Of a stretch of 64,000 nt of DNA, positions 13,368 to 25,303 are shown one piece after another. The notes under the pieces are model-generated. The model had not been told where the DNA came from. It made no database searches and worked only from the letters and a program-made list of their open reading frames with translations. How positions within the stretch are numbered: the stretch's first letter is position 1; every line of letters begins with the position of its first letter. The DNA is taken from assembly GCA_000827495.1 (NCBI GenBank), contig KN817525.1, positions 550,493-614,492 of the forward strand, read 5' to 3'. The translations under genes and the position numbers were made by a program. Source of the DNA: Hypholoma sublateritium FD-334 SS-4. Lineage: Eukaryota > Basidiomycota > Agaricomycetes > Agaricales > Strophariaceae.

Positions 13368-15179
13368 CTACGAAAACAAAGCGTTGTACTTTGGAAGGCA
13401 CGAATTGACAGCATAATCTAAGAACAAGTCAATTAATTGTCACAGCGAAGGTGTCTGAGAAATCAAAGACGGACCAAAGTTATCATTGGGATCACAGGAA
13501 CATCTCCCCTTCTCCCATTCCTTCCCAGAAGGACAGTGTTGGAAGAATTCGTGTTTGTAGCCGATGTCGCGGAAAAAGTGGAGTTGATCTTTTCGAGCGA
13601 ATAAGGCGGCTGCTATACTGTGGACAGGCGCATCTCCCCATCGCTGCGACAAATAAGATAAGGCTGGGACGAAACATGTGAACGGTTCACTAACCTCATA
13701 GTAGAACCCGCCCTTGGATTCCAGATGATCGAAGAACTTCTGATATGCCTCGCCGCGCCAAAAATCGAGATCAGCAATCTCGAAGTTACTCCAAACTGTG
13801 GGGAATAAGTTCTGTGTGAGTGGGGTTTGCGCAATATCGTCGGAAAAATCGCGTACAGTGGCAAAGATTGTAAGATTCTCCTCCATCATCTGATAGGAAC
13901 CCCATAGCATTGTCTGGGCTGATATATTCAGGGTGTTCGGTAGTAAATTCTATGGCGCGTTCAGATGACTAAAATTCATAACATTTTCCAAGCTACCTTT
14001 AACAGCATTCCATAGTGTTGGTATGGTGGGTTGCCATTCAGGTAAGGATATTGTGAAGCCTGAAAATACGGGACCGGATTTAAGAATCCGCTCGAAATAA
14101 AAATAAGGATGTAAAAATAGAACATACCATAGGTTTTATTGTTAGTGCGCATTAAATGAAATGGGTCGTAGTCTAAATCACAGAAGAATTTCACGTCTGG
14201 TCTAGAAAGAGTGGTGTATCAGCATTTGCACACATCCTACCACGTTGAGGTCATTCACTCCACTCTATTTTTATTTGTGAGATCTCGGTCTGGCCACGTA
14301 TCACAAAGGATTATAGAACACACCTCCAATAATAACGATAAGCCTGTAAGAGTTCATGGCGGAAGAAGAACTAAAGATATAATGAGGACGACTTGTCAGT
14401 TGGAATAAATAAGACACACACGCCAGAATTGAATCGGCACATGTTCCTGTAACTGTGGGCATTGTTAATTAGGGAGGGTCAGTCGAGCGGTACATCGGAG
14501 GGAAGCCTACGTACGAGACACTACCTACATCCATTCGCAGGATTAGGCGACTGCGGAAAACAGGATCAACGTTGACGACGCACCTGCGTAAATTATGCCT
14601 TTTGCCATCATCCGCAGTCGTCCTTCTCTAGCTTTGTTTTCGTCGATCCATTCCGGTTGAAACCAGTGCTCCGCCGGGATTTGACCAAAGTGGATAGGTG
14701 CATCGGTCAGGACGCTAACGCGCCTGTGTATAACTGATAAGTGCCTGACACTTGACTAGTAATTGTTTGTTACCGTTTAAACTCTTCAGTGAACGGTTCC
14801 TCGTTCAATAGCACCCATGGGTATCCATAATCTTTATTGAAGCGGTCTTCCATTTGCTGTATACTTGAGACGGCGCCATTTATGTCACTGTTTCTGCATA
14901 AAAAAACAAATGTGGCGTTCTCCCTGTCTGAGGCCAAATTATCTGGCACAGAAAGCTTAGATGCAAGGACTGGCGTGGCATTGCCGCGAAGATTCGAGAG
15001 GCCTAGTTGGTTTCCCAGTTGTGCTAGTCCAGGTATTGGTGCGTGGTCTTTGAACACGACGGTGAAGAGATAGTGTATGCTTATCTAGACGTCTAGACGT
15101 AAGCGGCTGAAAATTGCGAGACACATACTCAACGCACGACCAAGACAAATACAACGAAGATGAGACGTCTTGGAGACAT
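13368..15179 (-). CDS. GT15 alpha-1,2-mannosyltransferase (Kre2/Ktr family), copy B
   Basis: Second Golgi mannosyltransferase, same reaction and topology as copy A. ATG at 15179 gives [14 protein letters not shown]; after an intron at the same position as in copy A, the anchor continues [11 protein letters not shown]. The motifs are present in order: [67 protein letters not shown] (conserved Glu), [32 protein letters not shown] and [16 protein letters not shown]. The final exon gives [17 protein letters not shown] with TAG at 13368-13370. The acceptor at the first intron is CTAG|ATA; the alternative CAG gives a wrong frame. Tandem paralogue of copy A, clearly diverged and apparently functional. 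Divergent from TOM40. Confidence 0.92.
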
Positions 15180-15526
15180 CGGGAGTGGGGAAATTATGGA
15201 ACCCATGTGGAACTGAGAGAGGAGGTTGAGAAGCAGACGGCAGGCAGAGGCGGAAGACCTCAGGTGTTAAATAACATTCCTGTGCGATCTCTGATCACCA
15301 TTCGGTCAAATTTAGAATGTGCAACTAGATACAGCAGGAGCGAAGGATCGGGACTGCGGAGACAGTTTATATTTAGGACAGGTTGGCGCCTCTCGGGGCC
15401 GGAGTGGTTTGAACTGTGGTGTATGTCTTTGTCCGCCAGTGACGTGATGTTACAATATTTGGTATTTGTCCGTATTTGGGCCAATTTTCCTCTTGCCACC
15501 GTTGCACTGCGAGTTTACCCGTCCTT
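15180..15526. promoter_or_regulatory. Divergent promoter region, GT15 copy B / TOM40
   Basis: 347 bp between divergent start codons. It presumably holds both promoters. An open frame crosses it but shows no family resemblance. No specific motif assigned. Confidence 0.4.
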
Positions 15527-16788
15527 ATGGCCTCCCACTCCCTATCCGAACAGGACGCGCAGCCCTCTTCTAATGTGCACTCTACTCCTATAGTCCCGTC
15601 TTACTTTAATCCCGTATCCCCCTTCTTCAGCACTTATGACCGTTTTACGCGTTGGAGGGCCGATCTCGGTCTCCCATATCCTGGTTCAGTTGAGAACACC
15701 CAGAAGGAGGTGAAAGGTATGTTTATTCCCAAAATCTTTTCCACTGCACTCCTAAATCACATCTCACAGCAACACACCTTACGAACTACATGTTCGATGG
15801 AGCCCGCGCCGACCTGACGAAGAACCTTTCCTACAACCCACTCTTCCAGCTGACGCACTCCTTCGTTCTCGGCTCGTCAGTGCAGCCTGCATCATACAGC
15901 TTGGGAGTCAACTATGCCAGTGAAAATGTATGTATTTCTGTCCCATTTTTGCGCAATTCGGCATGCTCATCTTAACAGGTATTCTTACAAGGTACCATGG
16001 ACCACGAGGGCAGCGTGAACGCGCGTTTCAATCACGGCTGGACCGCGAACAATGTCTTCAAAGCCCAAGCTCAAGTGAGTATCACTCAGGAAAGTGCTTT
16101 TATCCTGTTTGCCGACCAACTCGCTCTAGCTGTCGCAACAAGCTGGCCACAACATGATTCAGCTCGAACATGACTTCATCGGGTCAGACTACCACCTCAA
16201 CTTCAAAGCCGTCAACCCTTCACCTGCAGATGCCAGCGGTGTCTATATCGCTAGTTACCTGCAATCCATCACCAAAAACCTCGCGCTCGGTGTCGAAAGT
16301 CTCTACCAGCGCTCGGCACAAAACAGCGAGTTGGCCAACTCCTACCTGGCCAAAATCACCAGCACCGACAAAAGCTGGATAGCCACTGCTCAAGTCCAAC
16401 CCCAGGGTGTGCTCCAGGCTACCTACTGGCAAAAACTGAGTGAAAAGGTTGAGGTTGCTGCTGACTTGCAAGTTATCAACGCCCCAACTCGCCGCGACGC
16501 AATTGCAACTCTCGGAGCCCGTTACGACTTCAGGGCCGCTCAGTTCCGCGCCCAAATTGATTCCACTGGTAAAGTGTCTGCGTTGCTCGAACAGCGCTTC
16601 ATCCCTGCCTTTGCTTTCCTTGTCTCAGGAGAGATTGACCACTTCAAGGTATTTCTATCGTCTTCTATATCTTGTTCTTAAACTAAAAACCTTGCTCTAT
16701 GAAGAACCAAGCCAAGGTTGGCGTTGGTATCATGATTGAGAGTACCACATTGACGCCCGAGGAAATGGGAATGACACCCCCACCCTAA
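15527..16788 (+). CDS. TOM40: Mitochondrial import receptor channel Tom40
   Basis: Beta-barrel pore of the TOM complex in the outer mitochondrial membrane, the entry gate for most nuclear-encoded mitochondrial proteins. ATG at 15527 opens a polar N-terminal segment, then YFNPVSPFFSTYDRFTRWRA. After an intron, ATHLTNYMFDGARADLTKNL follows, then amphipathic beta strands (LTHSFVLGSSVQPASYSLGV, GTMDHEGSVNARFNHGW, MIQLEHDFIGSDYHLNFK, YRRSAQN-type loops). The porin_3 fold ends with QAKVGVGIMIESTTLTPEEM, a plausible C-terminal beta-signal (polar-x-Gly pattern). TAA at 16786. Four introns, all short. Length fits Tom40. VDAC is excluded by the strand motifs and N-terminus. Confidence 0.93.
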
Positions 16789-17122
16789 TCTCATCTCCTC
16801 ATGGCCTCATCTTAATTTATCGTAGACCATCCCTTGCTTTGTTGTCTCATAAACTTAATCAACACTCACGTTTGGGAGCAACTGGTGTATATCTGCGCGA
16901 GTGGCCTGTGAACGCCAGGGGGCAATTCCCACTTTAAGTCCCGCGATTTAGTCCGTGAGCATACTTGTAAGCACGAACGTGTTTACATTTAAAATTAAAC
17001 GTGTGAGTCCGATATGCCGCAGGCCTTAATCGTTCGGCCTACGATGCATGATATAGTCCGGGGCTGCCAGGCTTGCTCTGTCCTCACTACATCGTTAATA
17101 CCACAATCTTGTGTGCCAAACA
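16789..17122. other. Intergenic, TOM40 to ABC ATPase
   Basis: 334 bp between same-strand genes. It should carry the TOM40 3' end and the promoter of the ATPase gene. Nothing else seen. Confidence 0.4.
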
Positions 17123-18152
17123 ATGTCGAAGGTAGTGCTAGAGCTAATGAAGATTTCCTGCTCCCTGGAGAAGGGCGTTGATATATTCACCGATGTTAAT
17201 CTAAGCGTCAACGAAGGTGTGTACTTTGAATTTCATTCTTTCCAGAGTCATTTACTCATGTTAAATCGGCAGGCGACGTCTTAGTACTACAGGGTAGAAG
17301 TGGGTCTGGGAAGTCTACCCTACTGAAATGCATTGCCAATCTAGCAGCTCACTCTGGCGACATTGTTTTCCATGGAAAGTGAGTACTGAGTGCTCAAGTA
17401 TCCATTATTAAATTATCGGTGCAACTGTCTGACGATCATTCTCTCCTCACACGTCACTTTAGAACACCCCAGGAATGTCGCGGCCGTGTGTTTTCTGCTC
17501 AATTGCTTAGTCTGCTGCATTGTCGCTCACCGCTCGATTGATCAGGCGTACCGGGTTACAGAACACGAGTCATGTACGTGCCCCAGCGGCCATCGCTCTT
17601 GCCCGACACACCCTCCGACTTTCTCTCGGCTGTCTCCCGGCTGCAGTCCCGTCAGGCGTCTGCGCAAGAGAAGGGCGAGAATAGAACGGAGCACATTCTA
17701 AAGCGCGCTGTCAGCGTCGGACGGGCCTGGGGGATCCCTCCCGAGCTGTGGACGCGCGACTGGATGAAGCTGAGCGGCGGGGAGGGTCAGCGTATCCTGA
17801 TCGCTGCAGCGCTCTCGCTCAACACCGCCGAAGTTCTCCTCCTTGACGGTGTGTGTCTCTCTACTGCCATTCGCGCCCCTTGATGATAAATAGGATGTTA
17901 TCTCGCACTACAGAACCTACGTCCGCACTGGATGCAGAAACGTCGCTGCAAGTCGAGGACTTTATCCTGGACAAGATTCAGTCGGCGGAGGAGTCGCTAA
18001 AGGCTGTGATCTGGATCACGCACTCTGCGGAGCAGAGCAAGCGCGTCGGCACGAGGTTCTTGAACCTCTCCGCTGGAAGTTGCTTTGAGACGGATGACTA
18101 CAACCCGCCCCTTTCTGCGTTCCCGACAACTGTGAAGGGAAAGGGCATGTAA
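17123..18152 (+). CDS. Stand-alone ABC ATPase, FetA (YbbL)/STAR1-like
   Basis: A single nucleotide-binding domain with no membrane segment. Motifs in order: Walker A QGRSGSGKSTLLKC, VMYVPQRPSLLPDTP (Q-loop region), signature LSGGEGQR, Walker B LLLDEPTSALDAE (assembled across the intron near 17850-17914) and the H-loop WITHSAEQ. The layout and length (about 240-250 residues) resemble bacterial FetA/YbbL and plant STAR1, which pair with a separate FetB/ALS3-type membrane subunit. No such partner lies in this window. Splicing: a short exon TPQECRG joins across an intron to VPGYRTRVMYV. Five exons, all junctions keep frame, so it looks functional. Specific substrate unknown; metal export is known for bacterial FetAB only. 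Confidence 0.8.
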
Positions 18153-18335
18153 ATGTACTCGAGTTGGCAACGAACAGCCAAAATGTGGTCTGCATTTATA
18201 TCAAATTTGCTTCTGTGGAGGTGGAAAACTCTGTAATCATAAGTATGGGTACCGGAGAAAGCAAGAAGAGTGTAGTTTCCATTGAGAAAGATTGCTAATC
18301 CAATAGTGTAAAAAAAGGTCAAAGTCATTGCATCT

Positions 18336-18420
18336 GCCCGTGTAGCTCAGCGGTAGAGCATTGTACTTATGAGGATATCTGACCATGCAAGGGTCTCGAG
18401 TTCGAATCTCGGCATGGGCA
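18336..18420 (+). tRNA. tRNA-Ile(UAU) with intron
   Basis: Full cloverleaf read by eye. Acceptor GCCCGTG pairs with CATGGGC (one G-U), with discriminator A at 18420. D-arm GCTC...GAGC. Anticodon stem TTGTA/TGCAA with loop CTTATG(A). Anticodon TAT at 18368-18370. A short intron of about 13 nt (about 18372-18384) sits one base 3' of the anticodon. T-arm TCGAG-TTCGAAT-CTCGG. It reads AUA codons. The 5' half resembles yeast tRNA-Ile(UAU), which also has an intron. Mature length about 72 nt without CCA. Confidence 0.9.
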
Positions 18421-18421
18421 G

Positions 18422-18427
18422 CTTTTT
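18422..18427 (+). terminator. RNA polymerase III terminator of tRNA-Ile
   Basis: A run of six T residues starting about two bases after the tRNA 3' end is the expected pol III stop signal. Confidence 0.75.
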
Positions 18428-18810
18428 TGCATTGCAATCTGTTCAAGACTCAACTTTTAAGCATTTTGCAGCTTTGCTGAACTTTACTAATTTAGTCTTT
18501 GCACTTGATTCCTTGAAGCCTAAGGCCTGAACCTTCAAGCCCTTAAGCCCAGTGAAAATCAACTCCGATAAAGCCGAATCACGTTGACTGCGGTCGTATT
18601 TCCCGACATGTTGTAGATATCCATTGAGTTGTTTATAATACAGGCGGTTTGCAAGGTATGTCTGCGTTGCCACGCGCTACCACAGGGCCGAAAACCGCGT
18701 TTTGTACATGTTTACATGCTGCGTAACGTGCAAAAACACGGTAAAAATGGTAAATTACAATGTGCAGTCCACCCATACTCAAGATATCTCGATTTATGTA
18801 ACTGGCGTGA
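18428..18810. other. Region between tRNA-Ile and the transposase
   Basis: 383 bp. It probably contains the left part of the mobile element, but I could not fix its edge. A GT...AG-like intron and an upstream exon of the transposase could lie here. No long terminal inverted repeat found by eye. Confidence 0.35.
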
Positions 18811-21800
18811 TTGCAAATCGACGTGGTGGGGGACATGTACAATCATCCTCTTCCTAATAGTAATGACCCGATGCCTAAAGAGCCTTCGAAGTCAGCGAAG
18901 AAGTATCTTTGCTCTTGTATCAAGTTCTGCAAGGGTACGCCGCGAGAAGTCTCGAAGTCTTCGTTTCTACGACATGCCAAGTTTGGAGTGCAGCCGGCGA
19001 TGGAGGCTCTTGACGCGGTTGTATCTGTAAGTTCCAATCATTCATTTGAAGCATTGAATCTCATGTTTTCATTAAAGGACGACTCGGATTCTGAACCTTC
19101 AACTCAAGAGGCTGCCCCTGATTTGCCTCTCTCCGATCCTTTCCATGTTATAGCGACAGAGAGGCCCCTCGGCGCCGTAAATCTACGCGATGAACCTGAT
19201 CTCGCAGACCCGGGCTGTCTCGATGACTCGCAAATTGAAGAACGCCGAGAACTTACCGGAAGCGAAAACACTATTCCCCACTTCGAGAATCTGTTCGAGG
19301 ATACTTGTTTGGCAGAACTCACCCTAGGCAATGACTTTATTCGAGAACTCAAGGACGCTTCTTTGGATGGGGCGCATAGCGGTCTTGATTCTGAGGCTCT
19401 TGACCGGTTGAAGAACCCGCCGCGTGCTTGTTTCACACTAGAAAGCCAACCGGATCTACGATTGGCCTTTGATCTTTTTCTAGCCAGTCTCAAGGCATCG
19501 ATAGACGTCTATAACACCGCACGAGAGTCTGTGATGAGGCGCCACCCAGAAGACAACCTACCGTCCTACGATCAAATGAAAAAAATCCTCGCAAATATTA
19601 CAGGTATTAATTCAATTGTTCGCCCTATGTGCAAGAACAGCTGCATAGCTTTCACAGGGCCGTTTGAAGACTTGGACCACTGCCCCAAGTGCAATGAGCC
19701 CAAACGCTGTCCGATATCTGGGAAATACCATGAATTCCACACCATGCCGATTGGCCCGGTACTGCAAGCTCTATGGCGCGATCCTCGTAGCGCTCACAAG
19801 TTCAACTACCGCCGAAACAAAACCCGAGAAATCATCGAAAATCTACAGAGCAACAATGGAAACATTTCGATCTACGAGGACTTTTTTCATGGAAGCGACT
19901 ACCTCGAAAACGTACGGAATGGTAACATTACCGACCATGACATTGTTCTGATGTTTTCCATCGACGGTGCTCAACTTTACGCTCACAAAGCGTCTGACTG
20001 TTGGATCTATATATGGATCATCCTTGACTTCTGTCCGGAGGAGCGCTACAAAAAGGAGTTCGTTATTCCTGGAGGTTTTATACCTGGTCCAAAAAAGCCG
20101 AAACATCTCGATTCTTTTCTATTTCCCGGGCTCTATCATCTGGCTGCCTTACAAAAAGAGGGTTTGGTCATCTGGAATGCCGCGATCGACCAGACATTCA
20201 CAAGTCGGCCATTTCTGGCACTCAATACTGCCGACGGTCCAGCGATGGCTTCTCTCACCGGCCTTGTTGGTCACCATGGGAAGTTTGGGTGCCGTCTTTA
20301 CTGTCCAACCCCAGGTCGACATAAAACAAACTGTCCACATTATTATCCGGCACTCCTTAAGCCGATAGGCTACGAAATGGCTGGTTGTGATCACGCGGAT
20401 CTCTCACACTTCTCAGTATCTACCTCATGCAACCATTATTTTACTAACCTTCGCTTTCTCCTAGCCTCCCCCAATGACACCCAATACAAGAAGCGACGTC
20501 TTGAGACAGGCATCGTTAAACCGACTATTTTTCTTGGCCTTCCCACGAGCTCAACTCTCCAAATTCCACGGTGCTTTGGATCGGACATCATGCACCTCAG
20601 TACATTCAATTTATCTGATCTCCTCTTATCTCTTTGGCGTGGTCTACTTGACCATGATCTGCACGACTCCCCATCAAACTGGCCGTGGGCCGTACTTCGT
20701 GGAAAAGTCTGGGAGGAGCACGGTGCAGCTGTTGCGGCAGCAACCCCATACCTCCCCGGGTCATTTGATCGGCCTCCTCGCAACATAGCCGAAAAAATCA
20801 GTAGCGGGTACAAGGCATGGGAGTGGCTCCTGTATCTATATGGACTCGCTCCAGCTCTCCTCTTTGGAATTCTCCCACCACCTTACTATTCTCACTTCTG
20901 CAAACTCGTTCGCGCGATGCGCATTATTCAGCAATACCACATAAGCTCTTCTGACCTTGTTTTGGCCGATCGCCTTCTTCGCTCATTTGCATTTGAGTTT
21001 GAAACGCTCTACTATCAGCGGCGTGAAGACCGTATTCATTTCTGTCGACCAAGCGTACACGCACTCCTGCACCTTGCATCAGAAGTCACAAGAATCGGGC
21101 CCCCAATTTGTTCCTCCCAGTGGACGATGGAACGAACGATCGGCAATCTTGGCGAGGAAATTCGGCAACCTTCCAATCCCTTTGCAAACTTATCTCATCG
21201 CGGTTTACTCCGCTGCCAGACTAACGCCCTTATTGCTATATTTCCAAGCCTCCGGCCAACAGTGCGTGACCTTCCCCGTGGCGCGCTTGATCTCGGTGGA
21301 GGCTACGTCCTTCTCCGTGCTCAAGATCGATACAGCAGGCTGATGGGGGAGGCGGAGGCCACAGCTTTCAAAGTATATATCTCATGCCATCACTCTCTCA
21401 CACAGTTCGGGAATGAATGGCCACCGAGGGTCGTTCGGTGGGCTAGGCTTCGTCTGCCCAATGGTCAGATAGCCAGGTCACGATGGAAGGAGGCCTTGAA
21501 ACCTATTAACAAAATTCGGACCGCTAGACATGTCAAAGTACGTCTTCATCTTTTCATTATACTCACATCATTTGAGTTCTGACTCTATTTTTGATTTTCC
21601 AGTTCTTTGCGAACGATTCTTTTTTGTTGGGAGAAGTTTTGTATTACTATCAATGTCGTATCAAGGGATTCCTCTCGACACTTGCTGTCGTCTCTGTTTT
21701 TTCATCGCCACTTCCTGCCCTTGTCGCTCAATCACACGGAACATTCGTATTATGCAAATACCTCGGACATCGGAACCTTATCATTATCGACGCCACTCGC

Positions 21801-21998
21801 ATCAAAGCGGTAGTTGCGATGATTCCTCACACCCTTCCCATAGCCATCAACAATACCGTCAACAGGGAAGGGGATATAGACGGGGAAGGGGGTACGGAAG
21901 GGGAGAGGGGTACAGACGGGGGAGAGGAGTATTACTACCTTGTAGAGCGACCGGGGCTTGACGTTGCGTATCTGAGCGGTAACTACGAAGTATTGTAG
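18811..21998 (+). mobile_element. Plavaka/Tnp2-type (CACTA-like) DNA transposase
   Basis: Large transposase of the CACTA-like superfamily common in Agaricomycetes. The main exon 18811-21537 encodes about 909 residues. An intron (21538-21602) joins TARHVK to FFANDSFLLGEV, and the frame ends at 21998. The N-terminal segment has a Cys/His cluster (YLCSCIKFCKG...FLRHAKF), a likely DNA-binding finger. The catalytic region shows DIVLMFSIDGAQLYAHKASD, CWIYIWIILDFCPEERYKK, FTSRPFLALNTADGPAMASL, TGLVGHHGKFGCRLYCPTPG and GSDIMHLSTFNLSDLLLSLW, with several candidate acidic catalytic residues. No internal stop or frameshift, so it may be recent or intact. The first ATG may not be the true start if a 5' exon exists. 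Terminal repeats not identified. Confidence 0.82.
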
Positions 21999-22262
21999 TC
22001 TCGTAACTTCTCGTAACTTCTTCTTGTCATTCGCATCTTTCTTTAGCTTGAACAATGCAAGGACAGAAGGTCCAGAACAATGGAATCATGGTTCTCTACC
22101 AAATATATGTGCTTACTAAGGCAAGTGTTGGGCTACAGAATACTATAACCAGCCATAACACGTTTCCATTCCCCGCTCTTGTTGCCCTCACCGTTCAGCT
22201 GAGTCACTAGCCTCTCGCCAAACTCATTCTCTGTCATTTAATATCTTGTTTTTACGTTTACA

Positions 22263-25071
22263 ATGCCTCGCTCACGCTCTCTTCCTATAACTACAAGCAA
22301 CATTCCAGAGTACTCACATTCGACTTCCTCTTCCCATTCTGACAGCTCTGGTTTCTACTCCGTTCAGCCCAGCGAAAGACCGCACCCGCCAGTAATCTCC
22401 AAGGTCAAACAAGACACAATCTTCAGCTTTGAGTGGTCAGGGACTGATACAGATTGCGAGTCCAGTATGAGCGTACCTGCGGCCCAGATTGTTGACCCAA
22501 AGGGCAAGAATACGTCGGATTTGCGAAATCGGCATGAACCGCCTACCCTTCCACCTCCTCTCTTTTACAGCACTCTCTTACATGATGACGTCTTTGATAC
22601 ATACATCAAAGCTGAGGGCCTGGGTCCTGAGGTACGCCCAACCATATTAACATGGGTGCAAGCGCTGAAATATTTGAATAGGCTCAACGCCCGGCTGATG
22701 CCACTGGCACGGGCTCCGAGGACGTACCACCTGTTAATGCTCAGGCGCCCGGGGTGGAGGCCGTGAAGTCCATTGGGCAGACCTACTCCAATATGCCAAC
22801 GATCGAAAAACTCAACGCAAGCCGCTCCTTCGTTTCCGAGAAAACGAGCCAAATATGGATATTCAGTCTCCTGAACGATTCGAGTCTTCCTAAGCCTTTC
22901 AACCTCACCGCCACCTACAACTCCAACATCTGGAAGCGACAGCAATTAGGCGGACTTGGTGGAGACGTGTTTCGCAATATCCCTGATCTCACTGAGGCCC
23001 ACACCATGAAGTGGCTCAATGATACAAGTGTCAGTATTGGTTACACCCATGGCCTTCTTAAACATGATATCGACAACACGAGCGACCCAGACTTCGGGTG
23101 GAAACCTTCTGATTCCATTCCTTTCCGCATCTTCAATGACTCGGGGCACAACAAGGCGCTCTCCGGTGGCTTGAACTCGCGCAAACCCGACATGGTACTC
23201 CTTGACCGAGATCATCCATACCGACAAGCTAAACTGGCGGACCGCCTCGATTGGGGTCCCGTACGCGCTCTGGTGGAAGTTTCTGTACAAGAAAGCCACT
23301 ATCAAGTAATGCTGAAAACGCTGCTCGATAAGGCTGCTAACATCTTCCACTGTCAACTTCACCGGAATTACGTTCTCGGACTGGCCATATTCGGGAAAGG
23401 GAACAAGATGAAATACTTCTTCGTCCTCGTTGATCGAGGCGGTGCCGTTGCCACTCACCCAACCGAAATCAAAGGTTTTGATGCTCACCTCCTCGCGCGA
23501 ATCATCTATGCCTTCGCTTTCGGGAGCAACAAGCTCCTTGGGATGGATCCCAGTGTTGAAGTTGATCACATCACTGGTGCTGCTGTCCGTGTATCCGTCG
23601 ACAAGCAGTGGTTCACCGTCTTGAAAGCGATCCATATCTCCCCAGTCATGTGCAGTCGGGGAACTCGTGTGTACATCGTGCAAGACGACAAACGACAGTA
23701 CCACATACTCAAGGATTCGTGGGTTTTGCTCAGCCATGCTAAAGAGAACTCGGAGATCGCGCGTTTGAAGCTTATCAGCGACAAGTCTCAGGAGAAGTTA
23801 TTATCCGCTTTAGCTGCAGACAAGACGTACTCCCCCTCAAAGCCCAAGAAGATGTCTCCTGAATCGATCAGAGCGTTGCGGTCCTACCTCTTGAGACCAA
23901 GATTCGTTGCCGGTGACGAGAATGTCGCCGATACCGATACTCCTCGACACAATGGAACATGGGTACAGGCTTTTCCGCGTATCCGTCGACGTACTGTACA
24001 TGGTCCCATCGGCGACCCCATCACCTCGTATCGCTCCCGTGTCGAATGCCTGCAGGCATTCATTGATATCGTGGATGGTAAGCGTTGAATAAGCTCATGA
24101 TTTATTTCAATTTCTAACAGAATGCTCTGTAGTAATAAAATTCTTCGACGGAGACTGCACCTTATTGCACGGAGACATCTCCGTAAGCAATATTGTCATT
24201 GTACGGTTCCTTCCGCAAATCATTCTTGCCGCTATGTCGTGCAACGGCGGGGTTGAGGAAGCAATGGAATACATGTCAATCATAGCATCCCTCAGAAATC
24301 CGTCAGCATCGCACAGAACGCCTCGTATGGAACTAGAGTCGTTTTTCGATGCACCCTCTGGTGGAGCAGTGATCGACTTTGACTACTCGCGCGCTAAGGG
24401 TAGTGTCTCCACGGACGTATCTGTAAGTATACAGACCACCTTCCATGTTGCTATATATTAACGGTTCGTAGGGAACTGTCCCGTACATGTCAATCGAACT
24501 CTCAATCAACATGACGGGTAACAAGGTGCCGTTCGAACATAGGATGGACCATGACGTGGAGTCACTTTTTCTTGCATTTCTCCACATTGTACGGTTCACT
24601 CCTGGACCCGCGGGCGATCCTGGTGAAGACATATTGGTAACGCCGAACGAGATCCGCATATCACAGTGGCACCACGATACTCTTGTCGCCAACATTCCTC
24701 ATGTAAAAGGCTCCGATATCTTGCGCCTGCGCGACCCCGACGAAATGGCGTCTGTCTTGCCTAAATACTGGCGTCCTCTTGCACCCAATGTCATCAGGCT
24801 TATCGACATCGTCTATCCTCAAGTCACCATTCCCTTGCGCACCGGCAAAAACATCTCCGAGCTGTTCAAGCAGGAATTGAATAACATTCTGGCGGAATGC
24901 CACAAGCTGGAGGACACTCCACACAGATATGGGACATGCATGCCATACCAGACACGCTTTCCGCTTCGGAAGCGCAAGGCCATTCAAGACAACACTCAGA
25001 CGACGTCGCAATCAGAGAGCATGATTCCAGTCCCGGTCAAAGCCAAACGTAGCAAGACTTCTAAACGTTAG
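22263..25071 (+). CDS. FunK1-type fungal protein kinase
   Basis: Fungal-type protein kinase (FunK1), a family expanded in Agaricomycetes with mostly unknown substrates. ATG at 22263. Exon 1 ends at 22631; the intron 22632-22681 restores frame (AEGLGPE to AQRPADATG). The N-terminal half is a long extension (VRALVEVSVQESHYQ and similar). The kinase part shows YHILKDSW with a candidate ATP-site Lys, then LLHGDISVSNIV (catalytic loop HGD with the downstream Asn), VIDFDYSRA (DFG equivalent DFD) and GTVPYMSIELS (P+1 region). The C-terminus is basic (KAKRSKTSKR), a possible nuclear signal. Stop at 25069. All key residues look intact. It lies just 3' of the transposase, 265 bp away, so it may be a passenger or simply a neighbour. 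Confidence 0.85.
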
Positions 25072-25303
25072 GCCATATACATGTTTGTTTTTCATGTTCT
25101 TGCCATTGTTTGACTACTGCACTGTACATTGTATCTACGTCAGATGAATCGGTACTGAGGAGATGGAGAGACTTGTGGTCGTCGGCCAGTTTTGTTGCAA
25201 CATACCAGTGTAGTCTTTGTCAGCATGTCCAAATGTAGCAGTCGTGTCAATATACTTGCCTATTTCCGAAATTCGAACTTATGCCTGACTTGTGCGTACC
25301 ACC

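Noticed and set aside
21840..21960. Arg/Gly (RGYRRGRGYGRG) repeat in an alternative frame
   Set aside because: The transposase frame runs through the same bases to a stop at 21998 and joins cleanly across the intron; the RG-rich frame is a shadow of a G-rich low-complexity stretch.
18502..22126. Possible transposon ends: CACTTG near 18502 and CAAGTG near 22121, each flanked by TTG
   Set aside because: Only six bases match and the flanking sequences diverge at once; a 3-bp duplication is easily chance. Needs copies elsewhere to be credible.
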